Assembly (NCBI GenBank): GCA_900766005.1
Contig: CAAFTU010000028.1
Location: 13,032 to 77,031 of the forward strand
From: an uncultured Bacteroides sp.
Lineage (GTDB): Bacteria; Bacteroidota; Bacteroidia; Bacteroidales; Bacteroidaceae
Direction of reading: 5' to 3'
Length of the DNA stretch: 64,000 nucleotides
Shown: positions 23,473 through 30,900 of the stretch, piece after piece
Layout: the number at the start of each line of letters is the position of its first letter
Numbering within the stretch: the first letter of the stretch is position 1
Notes under the pieces: model-generated
The model's input: the letters and a program-made list of their open reading frames with translations, nothing else
Told to the model about the DNA's origin: nothing
The model's database searches: none
Program-made: the position numbers and the translations under genes

Positions 23473-25593
23473 TCAGTCTAATGAATTTATAGTTGTTAAA
23501 GCATCTATTGAGTTAATTGAATTTTCTGCTATTTCCTTCAATCTAAGCTGTTCTTTTGACCGTATTTGTCGTTCCAGCTTAGCGGAGTTATCATCCAATA
23601 TGCACAAAGTGTCTACACAAATATCGTAAAGTTTTGCGAAACGCTTGTTAGGACTTTGCCTAATTATGCGCCCGATTCTTTGAACATATTCCCGTGGGTT
23701 CGTGCCCGAAGCCATTAGTATGCCAACATCCGCCGTAGGAATGTCAATTCCTTCATCCATACATTTTATGGCAACTAATGCTTGATATTCTTTTTCTTTG
23801 AATTTCAATATAATCTGTTCTCGTTCAGACACATTTCCGAATCTTTTTTCCGGCTTTGTGCCTTCTTTTTCGGTAAGCTTATGGAAAATTAAGCCTTTCT
23901 TATTTAGAATTTCAAGAACAGAACTAATCTGTTGAGGTGAAACAAATATGAGTACATTCTCTATTCGTCCATCTTTTTTCAGATTATCTAAAATGTTTTC
24001 GAGTTCTATATACTTTGCGGAAGCATTTTTGATAATGTTAGCCCGCTTTTCTACTAGGCGTTCCAATTTAGTCAAATTTTCAGGACTTTTATCTTTCAGC
24101 CTCCATAACTTTCCTATTTTGGCAGTAAGATCTTTATATTCTTCGGATTCGCTTTCTGTTAGTGCTACTTTAGAGATATGGTAGTAGTAATTGACGAGAA
24201 AATGCATTCCGGTGAGTGGATTGTATTCTCTCAAAGCATCTTTGATAGTGAATTCGAAATTCTTATTGCCATAATATGTGGTGAGCTTATTTGTGCCCGA
24301 ATCGTCGAACCATCTGCTGGGTGTAGCACTTAGCCCTATTCTGTATTTATAGCAAGGCAATAAGGCCTTTTGAAGTTTTTTAGCCCCTAGCCAATGCGTT
24401 TCATCTCCGATAAATAGGACGTCTGTGTCGGCGTCTATATTGTTTGTCATCAAGTTTGTAAATTTGTCAGAAGAAGCCGTATTGTGCGTTGTGTACAAAC
24501 AGATATGATTGGCTATACCCGTAGCATTTTTCAAAAGCAATTTTAATAAGAGGTTGTCCCACTTCGTAACGGAACCATCGACCAACACGCTTTCATCAAA
24601 TGGAATACTTTGTGCTTCTACCTCGTTTTTCCACTGTTTGGACAGGGTGTTTTGGGGAGTAGATATGATAGTAATAAGGCGTTTTTTGATTTTAATTAGA
24701 TAGTCAATGCCTGCGATGGCCGTTCTGGTTTTTCCTGTTCCAGTGGCCATTTCAAACAGCAATTGATAGTGGTTGTTTTTCCACTTATTTAAAGCATCTG
24801 CTTGATAGAAGAAGAGCTTCTTATTATTGCTGAAGTTGTATTTAAGGTATTTCTGTCTGCGATACTTTTTTACGGAAATACTTTCTATATCAAAGTCAGA
24901 TGAATAACGAATAATATCAGCTTTAACCGCATTGGGAAGGTCGTAGACCACCACATTTTTTCGTTTGTTGCTCCATATTTCTTCAAATCTTTGCTTGTCT
25001 TTTTTGTAGTATTCGTTTGATTCAGTCCATTCCTTGAATACCTTAAACTCTTCATCATTATTGGCCCAAGCAGCAGCCGTCTCATTGATAGAGCCGCTAA
25101 ATGAAAGTTCATTCCCGTCTTTGTCTTGAAGAATGCCCACCTTCTGATGGAACAATCCCTTTTCAGAAATAACTTCATTGTTGCAGATCGTTCCGTCATC
25201 GTTATAGATGATGGCAAGTTTCATTTCTAAAAGCCCTAATGAGAGCATCCATCCTAGCGCCTTTACATGGTTTTTTTCAAATTCATCTATAATGTTCTCT
25301 ACGTCGATGTCGAAGTCCTTTAAACTAATTGTAGGAGAGTTGGTCGTGGTTTTTGTAATCATATCAATGTCGTCTTTATCAAGTCGAGGACTTGTTATAA
25401 GCCGCATTTTACCCCCATTAGTTATAAAATTAGCCACGCCTCGGGCAGCCACAGCTATGGTAGCAGATGAAAAAAAACCTGCTATCCTGTCATATTTCAC
25501 AGATGCGCCTAATACAGGTACATAATAATCTTCTATGATGTCATCAACACCAGACTCATAGCAAGATTTTATATCCATGTCTTTAAAGTTCAT
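23473..25593 (-). CDS. PLD-nuclease/DEAD-like superfamily 2 helicase fusion
   Basis: 706 residues. The N-terminal phospholipase D-like domain (about 15-190) has the HKD elements H149-x-K151 (LFHQKVGILQD) and GSIN (167-170). The helicase core follows: Walker A ATGTGKT (283-289), motif II DETH (397-400), motif III GLSATPSR (420-427), a motif V-like CMDEGIDIPTADV and motif VI QRIGRIIR (638-645). This fusion occurs in several bacterial DNA restriction and defence loci, where the PLD domain is the predicted nuclease. Its start overlaps the end of the radical SAM gene by 11 bases (25583-25593). It is the likely effector of the system. Confidence 0.9.
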   Translation of the reverse strand: MNFKDMDIKSCYESGVDDIIEDYYVPVLGASVKYDRIAGFFSSATIAVAARGVANFITNGGKMRLITSPRLDKDDIDMITKTTTNSPTISLKDFDIDVENIIDEFEKNHVKALGWMLSLGLLEMKLAIIYNDDGTICNNEVISEKGLFHQKVGILQDKDGNELSFSGSINETAAAWANNDEEFKVFKEWTESNEYYKKDKQRFEEIWSNKRKNVVVYDLPNAVKADIIRYSSDFDIESISVKKYRRQKYLKYNFSNNKKLFFYQADALNKWKNNHYQLLFEMATGTGKTRTAIAGIDYLIKIKKRLITIISTPQNTLSKQWKNEVEAQSIPFDESVLVDGSVTKWDNLLLKLLLKNATGIANHICLYTTHNTASSDKFTNLMTNNIDADTDVLFIGDETHWLGAKKLQKALLPCYKYRIGLSATPSRWFDDSGTNKLTTYYGNKNFEFTIKDALREYNPLTGMHFLVNYYYHISKVALTESESEEYKDLTAKIGKLWRLKDKSPENLTKLERLVEKRANIIKNASAKYIELENILDNLKKDGRIENVLIFVSPQQISSVLEILNKKGLIFHKLTEKEGTKPEKRFGNVSEREQIILKFKEKEYQALVAIKCMDEGIDIPTADVGILMASGTNPREYVQRIGRIIRQSPNKRFAKLYDICVDTLCILDDNSAKLERQIRSKEQLRLKEIAENSINSIDALTTINSLD

Positions 25594-27718
25594 AGTCGAT
25601 AGCCTCTTTTACGGTTTGAATAATCGTGTTTACATTTGAGCGCCTTCTTACTTGAGTTGTTTTAGATAAGATGCTAAGTATTTTTTCTCTTGCTTCATCC
25701 GTGGCTCCATCCATGAAATAATTTTGGATGTATGGAATATAAAGACACAACTTAGGAAGTATGTTTCTTCTAGTCGATTCATCCAGTTTTATAAATAGGT
25801 TTCCTAGTGCATTGGCATTTGCCCGGCATTTTTCAAATCGGCAAAGACCCAGTTGAGAAGCCATTTTTATGTGGTTTTCGCCATATTTTTTGTCAGCAAT
25901 TTCCTTACGTTTCTCATCTCGTAAGAGATAGCCCATTTTTGAATAGTCTACATCTTTAATTCCGCAATTTTGAAGCATATGGGGTACTTTATAATATGCG
26001 TCTTTAAAATCGCTGAATTGAGAAATATCTTTCTTCTCAATAACAAAACGTACAAACCCATCTGCTATAATATTGAGCATATCGCTGCATTCATACTTCT
26101 TTAGAACATCTAGAAGTATGCTGCTTTTTGTCTCGTCTTCAAGCAAACTAGCGTCAGCGTGTGTATAAAAAGCTTTCAGAAGCACTTCTTCATTGGTAGC
26201 ATTGCCAATAACATGATCCCAAAATGCTGAGTCCATAATATATTTCTTACCTTCCATAATGATTTCTGTATCTCTATGCCATAAGGACGGATCTATCATC
26301 TTCTTATACGACATATTGAAAAACGATAAAAATATTTTCTTGTGATCTTTAAATTCTTCCAAGAAATTGATCAGTGTTTTTAAAGGTGTTGATATACCTA
26401 TTTCGTCATAATACCCATTGTTGTAGTCCTCAATAAACTCTTCATAGGTCTTTAGCGGCTGAACTCCTCTTTTTAATGTATGCTCTTCCCAATATGTCTG
26501 ATTCTTGTAGCAAAATTGCCAGAATGATAGATTCCTGAAGAAGCCAGGCTGGTTGCACCACCTCGCAATTTGAACATATATGTTTGATATGGGAGCCTTT
26601 TTATAATCCTCATGGCGCATGATATAAGGGAGGCAGCCATATCTCATTAATACGCAAATACGCATAAAAATTTCAGCTATATCTTGCTGAAATTTTGCTT
26701 TATCTATGGCTGATTGCTGAAAGCCGCAGAATAGATAAAATTTGGTTTCTTTCTTTGGGCAATAATACTTCCATATCTTTAATGCCTTCACAATTAGATT
26801 CCTATCAGACCAATTGTCGAATGCAAATATAAAATCTCCATGGTAATTTGCATTTGCAAGTTTTTGGGCCATTTCTTCGCCTCGTTTACTTTGAGCAAGC
26901 AGACGTTCATCTAAGCCTTGTCTGAATTGAAAGGGTCTTCCTGTAGCAATTAATTCATCAAGCAGCGTATCCCAATGCGGATAGGCTAAAAAATTATCAT
27001 CCCATAAGTATATGTTAGGGCGTTTTAATTTTCCGGTTTTTTCATCTACTTCATTGTCCAAAAAATCGGTTAGGCGGGAGTAGGGTGCCACCTTACGCTC
27101 CAACTTGTTGACACAAAATGGGCAACGGCGAAAACATCCTCTTGTTAGAAATCCAATGGAGTATTCTTTATAATCTTTGTAATAAGTAGGAGATTTTTTT
27201 ATGGTCTCCATGACAGACACAAACTCATCATATAAATGATAGTCGGGCATCTGGGTTCTCATGTCAATGCCGTTTGTACCCTGTTTGTTGATTAATGTAT
27301 TGAGATAGGCATCTTTTCCAAGGCGAGTGATGTCTTCGATTCTCTTTGTAGCAAATCCTTCCTCAATTGGTGTGTTTGCGTAGCTACCAGTTCCTCCCAT
27401 GTGGACCTTTTTAGCTAGCCTTTTATCATTTTGAAGGGCTGTTAAAAGGGTTGGTGGATTGTCCAATGTAAAGGAAAACACACACGATACATATATGTGG
27501 TGAAGCTGATGAAGTGTCTCAAAATTGCTGTCGTTTGTAAGTAGTTCGTATGTACACACATTGTCGTATTGTGTATCAGCTGTTTTACGAACATACCCAT
27601 TATCTCGAAGGTATCCGGCTATTTTTAAAAGTGCCAAATTAGGATGACGCGTACCATTGCATAAAAGGTCTGCATCAACTAGGCCAATATGATATATTTT
27701 TGTCTTCTTAGAACTCAT
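25583..27718 (-). CDS. Radical SAM protein with N-terminal B12-binding-like domain
   Basis: 711 residues, first gene of the operon. The radical SAM cluster motif is CFRRCPFC, with cysteines at 195, 199 and 202, preceded by IGFLTRGC as in B12-type radical SAM enzymes. The N-terminus (HPNLALLKIAGYLRDNGY at about 25-42, VHMGGTGSY at about 105-113) resembles the cobalamin-binding fold of that class. A canonical DxHxxG cobalamin motif is not seen, so B12 binding is uncertain. About 350 residues after the SAM barrel show no known domain. Radical SAM enzymes methylate, methylthiolate or rearrange substrates. In this operon the substrate may be DNA or a nucleotide, which is inference. Very AT-rich compared with neighbouring genes. 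Confidence 0.88.
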   Translation of the reverse strand: MSSKKTKIYHIGLVDADLLCNGTRHPNLALLKIAGYLRDNGYVRKTADTQYDNVCTYELLTNDSNFETLHQLHHIYVSCVFSFTLDNPPTLLTALQNDKRLAKKVHMGGTGSYANTPIEEGFATKRIEDITRLGKDAYLNTLINKQGTNGIDMRTQMPDYHLYDEFVSVMETIKKSPTYYKDYKEYSIGFLTRGCFRRCPFCVNKLERKVAPYSRLTDFLDNEVDEKTGKLKRPNIYLWDDNFLAYPHWDTLLDELIATGRPFQFRQGLDERLLAQSKRGEEMAQKLANANYHGDFIFAFDNWSDRNLIVKALKIWKYYCPKKETKFYLFCGFQQSAIDKAKFQQDIAEIFMRICVLMRYGCLPYIMRHEDYKKAPISNIYVQIARWCNQPGFFRNLSFWQFCYKNQTYWEEHTLKRGVQPLKTYEEFIEDYNNGYYDEIGISTPLKTLINFLEEFKDHKKIFLSFFNMSYKKMIDPSLWHRDTEIIMEGKKYIMDSAFWDHVIGNATNEEVLLKAFYTHADASLLEDETKSSILLDVLKKYECSDMLNIIADGFVRFVIEKKDISQFSDFKDAYYKVPHMLQNCGIKDVDYSKMGYLLRDEKRKEIADKKYGENHIKMASQLGLCRFEKCRANANALGNLFIKLDESTRRNILPKLCLYIPYIQNYFMDGATDEAREKILSILSKTTQVRRRSNVNTIIQTVKEAIDYEL

Positions 27719-27933
27719 TTTCTTAATAATTCATATGCATCGTAGTATGGTAGCTATTCATCATGTTCGAGTACATACAAGTTTGCTAATAAACTTGGAA
27801 TAATTTTATTGTTCGCTTTGTAAATAAAATTTGTACATTAACAATGGCAATACAAAGTGTAAGCTGGTGCTAGAATTTAATATCTATTCTGTGTTTTGTA
27901 AAATTTTCACATAGTACCATCTTTGATAAAATG

Positions 27934-27941
27934 CAAAGATA
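27934..27941 (-). promoter_or_regulatory. -7 element for the radical SAM operon
   Basis: The minus strand reads TATCTTTG, an exact fit to TAnnTTTG. No clear TTTG is seen at the usual distance upstream, so activity may depend on a regulator. Confidence 0.5.
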
Positions 27942-28217
27942 TTATATTTTTAGCAGATATTACAATGGTTTGATGAAAAAGTTTGATGCGTCTATAAATA
28001 TAATTAAGCTGATTCTATAGCTAAATACATATAGGAAAAGCAAGGACGAGTGCTGTGTTTATAAGTAAGAAATATTGAATAATGATGATATTGTTTCAAC
28101 TATATTAAATTTTATCCACAATGTATATAGCATATCTATGTTTGAAAATATCCATAAGTTGATTTTTTAAAGTAGCAAAATTGTTTTGATAAAAGAACAA
28201 TCTATCAATAAAATGAA

Positions 28218-28225
28218 TACATTTG
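28218..28225 (+). promoter_or_regulatory. -7 element for the HNH/methyltransferase-HIT operon
   Basis: TACATTTG lies 27 bp before the HNH gene's ATG at 28253, giving a very short leader. Confidence 0.5.
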
Positions 28226-28252
28226 CTTTTGGAAAACTGAAAGCAAGAATAT

Positions 28253-29332
28253 ATGATTATACCTTCGTCAACCATACTGACTACCCGCTGTCTGAACAGG
28301 GTGTTTGACAACACTACTGCAACCTATAAATACTATTGGTTTTTGGGTCTTTTGGAATTGTTTGTCAAGCAGGGAAAAACACGGATTAGCATGAGAGAAA
28401 TGGCTATATCGATGATAGCCAATGCTTGGTATCCAGTTAATTACTTCCGGCTGTCGTTCGGTAAATCGGAATCGCTTTATGATGCAATACTTGCCCTGCA
28501 GAAGGAAAGGCAAATACCTATCAATATCAGTGTGAGGGAACTGACAGATTGGCTTCATCAATGGATGGACGAGCCTTCGATGCGGAAGCAGTTTCAATTC
28601 TTGCAGCAGAATGTGCCCTACCGGTTTCTTCGTCCGTGGATTGACACCAATGATAATCCGGAAATGATGGCGCGCTCGCAAACATTCGAGAACGGCTGCC
28701 TGTATAAGCTCGAAAAGAAAGAGGGTATGCTGTGGGTGGAAATAAATCCGGCATGGACCACCTATCTGAAAGAAAATTATGACATCTTGAGTGCTTTTGC
28801 TTATTGGGGGCTGGCCAATTTCCTGCAAGTGCGCAATCCGAACGTGCCCAGCATTCCAACTAAACTGATAAAGCAGGAGGAGCGCAGTCCGCTGACAGAA
28901 CAGAGAAAGTATTGGAATTTTGCGATGAATAAGGGGCTGGAGGTGAAATGTCTGTATACGGATGTTTTATTGGAGCCTGGGCATTATGCATTAGATCATT
29001 TTATGCCATGGAGTTTTGTGTCGCATGATTTGTTGTGGAATCTCATGCCGGCAGATGCCAGTGTCAATTCTTCTAAGGGCAACAAACTTCCTGATCTGGA
29101 TACGTATCTGCGCGGTTTAGCAAAAAATCATCAGTCGGCTATCAACATTCATCTGGCGGCAGGCAGGTCGCCGAAGTTGCTGGAAGATTATCTGGCGCTA
29201 GGGCATTCGCCTCAGGATATAGCCATGATGGACGAATCTCATCTGTTCGACTGCTTTTATCATACTTTTATGCCCATCCATCAGATTGCCTTAAACATGG
29301 GCTTTGAATCGTGGAAATATAAACGCTTATGA
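28253..29332 (+). CDS. HNH endonuclease-domain protein
   Basis: 359 residues. The N-terminal 220 residues are mostly helical and not recognised. The C-terminal HNH fold is clear: CLYTDVLLEPGHYALDHF with D248-H249, then PWSFVSHDLLWNLMPADA with N263, and VNSSKGNKLP with N272 and K275. These give the D/H-N-N metal-finger pattern of a DNA nuclease. The stop overlaps the next start by ATGA (29329-29332), so it is co-translated with the methyltransferase-HIT fusion. A nuclease beside a methyltransferase recalls restriction-modification, but the methyltransferase lacks DNA-methylase motifs. Confidence 0.87.
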   Translation: MIIPSSTILTTRCLNRVFDNTTATYKYYWFLGLLELFVKQGKTRISMREMAISMIANAWYPVNYFRLSFGKSESLYDAILALQKERQIPINISVRELTDWLHQWMDEPSMRKQFQFLQQNVPYRFLRPWIDTNDNPEMMARSQTFENGCLYKLEKKEGMLWVEINPAWTTYLKENYDILSAFAYWGLANFLQVRNPNVPSIPTKLIKQEERSPLTEQRKYWNFAMNKGLEVKCLYTDVLLEPGHYALDHFMPWSFVSHDLLWNLMPADASVNSSKGNKLPDLDTYLRGLAKNHQSAINIHLAAGRSPKLLEDYLALGHSPQDIAMMDESHLFDCFYHTFMPIHQIALNMGFESWKYKRL

Positions 29333-30426
29333 GTACAAAAATTGTAAATCATCCTCATCTGACCGCCATTAAGCGGACAGATTTGTCGGTGCCAGCCCGC
29401 TATCTGGTGGAGCATGGCTTATTGAAAGGCAGAATTCTCGATTTTGGCTGCGGTTGGGGCTATGATACGGATGAGCTGAAGCGCAGGGGGTATGATATTG
29501 TGGGGTATGATAATTATTACCGCAAAGACTATCCCGAGGGCAAGTTTGACACCATCTTGTGCGTGTATGTGTTGAATGTGCTGGAGCCGTATGCACAGGC
29601 AGAGGTTATGATGCGCGTGTCTCATCTCCTGTCGCCTCACGGCACTGCTTATTTTGCCGTGCGTAGGGACTTGTCGGAAGAGGGTTTTCGCTTGCATAAG
29701 ATCTATCAACAGTATACGTATCAGTGCAACGTGCGGCTTCCGTTTGCAAGCGTGACCTGTAATAAGAGCTTTGAACTATATCAGTATAGGCATTTTAATC
29801 AGCTGGAGCGAATGGAGGGGGAGCATTGTCCTTTCTGCCGTCTTTCCTGGAAGGTGGAAGTAATTTGTGAAACGGCCACTTGTGTGGCGTTTTATGATGG
29901 TTATCCCGTATCGCCCGGCCATGCGCTGATTGTTCCCAAACGGCATGTGGCTAGTTATTTCGACCTGACTAATCATGAGCGAGAAGCCATGAATGTGATG
30001 CTGCAATTTGTGAAGCGTGTGCTCGACAGCCGCTTTCATCCGGATGGATACAATATCGGCATCAATGTAAACGAAGCGGCCGGGCAGTCGGTATTTCATG
30101 TGCACATGCATCTCATTCCGCGATATAAGGGGGATGTGGCACATCCGAAAGGGGGTGTAAGGGGTGTGATTCCTCAAAAGCAGAGCTATGGAGAGAAGAC
30201 TGAAAGCGGGTTGAACCACGGGAAGTTGAATGGAGAGAAGGCCTATAGTGTGGATGTGATTCGGGAAAAATATGGTAACGCTTACATGAAATGGGAAAAG
30301 GAGGCGGATGAGTTGTTGGCAAGGCTGTATGGAGAAGGGAAAAGTATATCAGAATTATCGGATATTTTTGAACGAAACAGCGGCTCTATCCGTAGCAGGC
30401 TAAGGAAGTTGAAGTTGATAGAATGA
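29329..30426 (+). CDS. Methyltransferase-HIT-helix-turn-helix fusion protein
   Basis: 365 residues in three parts. Residues 1-150 form a class I SAM methyltransferase: motif I ILDFGCGWGYDTDEL (36-50), then YDIVGYDNYY, and a catalytic region without the DPPY/NPPY of DNA methylases. Residues 160-285 form a HIT (histidine triad) domain: CPFC zinc-like pair at 167-170 and the triad HVHMH at 257-261, in SVFHVHMHLIPRYKGDV, the fold of nucleotide hydrolases and transferases. Residues 335-362 (SISELSDIFERNSGSIRSRL) form a short helix-turn-helix. The HIT domain could remove or transfer a nucleotidyl group. It is coupled to the HNH nuclease upstream. The combined role is unknown. Confidence 0.88.
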   Translation: MSTKIVNHPHLTAIKRTDLSVPARYLVEHGLLKGRILDFGCGWGYDTDELKRRGYDIVGYDNYYRKDYPEGKFDTILCVYVLNVLEPYAQAEVMMRVSHLLSPHGTAYFAVRRDLSEEGFRLHKIYQQYTYQCNVRLPFASVTCNKSFELYQYRHFNQLERMEGEHCPFCRLSWKVEVICETATCVAFYDGYPVSPGHALIVPKRHVASYFDLTNHEREAMNVMLQFVKRVLDSRFHPDGYNIGINVNEAAGQSVFHVHMHLIPRYKGDVAHPKGGVRGVIPQKQSYGEKTESGLNHGKLNGEKAYSVDVIREKYGNAYMKWEKEADELLARLYGEGKSISELSDIFERNSGSIRSRLRKLKLIE

Positions 30427-30442
30427 GAAGGCTGTGGCGTTG

Positions 30443-30589
30443 ATGGATGAGTATTTAGTGAAGCTGAATGAACTGCGTTCTTCTCTGGCGCAAGTAGAGG
30501 ATGACAGAACGTGGGATAGCACGAATCAGTTTACATTGGAAGAAATTGCATGGACTGAGAAGATGAAGATTAAGGTGAAGAATTTGTAG
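30443..30589 (+). CDS. Possible 48-residue protein or gene remnant
   Basis: A frame from ATG at 30443 to TAG at 30589 begins 16 bases after the fusion gene's stop. It reads MDEYLVKLNELRSSLAQ, then DRTWDSTNQFTLEEIAWTEK and a basic end. The composition is protein-like and helical, but there is no recognised domain and no clear ribosome-binding site. It may be a third small gene of the operon or the tail of a truncated gene at the island edge. Confidence 0.4.
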   Translation: MDEYLVKLNELRSSLAQVEDDRTWDSTNQFTLEEIAWTEKMKIKVKNL

Positions 30590-30676
30590 CAGGCAGCATT
30601 GCTTTGCATCGTTTTAATTTGATAATGCTTTATTATAAATTACAAGACTTTGGAAAAGAAAAATGCGCGCGCGCTG

Positions 30677-30714
30677 TGACAATTCGTGACAGCGTGACAC
30701 TTTTGATTTTGAAT
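30677..30714 (+). repeat. Right copy of the 38-bp direct repeat bounding the accessory island
   Basis: Matches 20551-20588 with one mismatch, same orientation. It is preceded by an alternating gcgcgcgcgc tract (30665-30674). Beyond it, core genes resume with tamB. Confidence 0.9.
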
Positions 30715-30843
30715 TATCATCCCTATCACCTGCGCCTGCGTAAGGGCGGGCAGGGTGCGAATAGGCCTCCGGAGCCCGGACTCCCGATTTTTAGACTTTC
30801 AATAGGTGAGGGAAAATAACTCCATGAACGAATGGAGTGAGGA

Positions 30844-30900
30844 AAGCGGCTGCCAAAGGAATCGGTTTTACTGATTCTTTTGGGCCGCTTTTTCTTTTTT
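30844..30900 (+). terminator. Long hairpin with T-run, overlapping the tamB stop codon
   Basis: AAGCGGC (30844-30850) pairs with GCCGCTT (30884-30890); inside it, CCAAAGGAATC pairs with GATTCTTTTGG apart from one bulge or mismatch. On the plus strand it is followed by TTTCTTTTTT. This looks like an efficient terminator for rightward transcripts leaving the island. It also folds in the 3' end of the leftward tamB mRNA. Confidence 0.7.

Larger units (their letters stand above)
27719..28252. other. AT-rich divergent intergenic region between the two island operons
   Basis: No gene seen. It holds the predicted promoters of both operons: TATCTTTG on the minus strand (27941-27934) and TACATTTG on the plus strand (28218-28225). 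The leftward leader would be about 210 nt. Confidence 0.6.

Noticed and set aside
20868..27718. Classical dnd phosphorothioation operon
   Set aside because: Only a DndD-like ATPase is present. DndB, DndC, DndE and the desulfurase are not seen in the window, so the classical name would mislead.
29329..30426. DNA adenine or cytosine methylase for the methyltransferase-HIT fusion
   Set aside because: It has a SAM-binding motif I but no DPPY/NPPY or PCQ-type catalytic motif, so calling the HNH pair a restriction-modification system is not justified.
15511..30714. Integrative element inserted in the tRNA-Gly gene
   Set aside because: The tRNA is intact, but I found no duplicate of its 3' end downstream and no integrase gene, so the usual tRNA-targeted island model is not supported.
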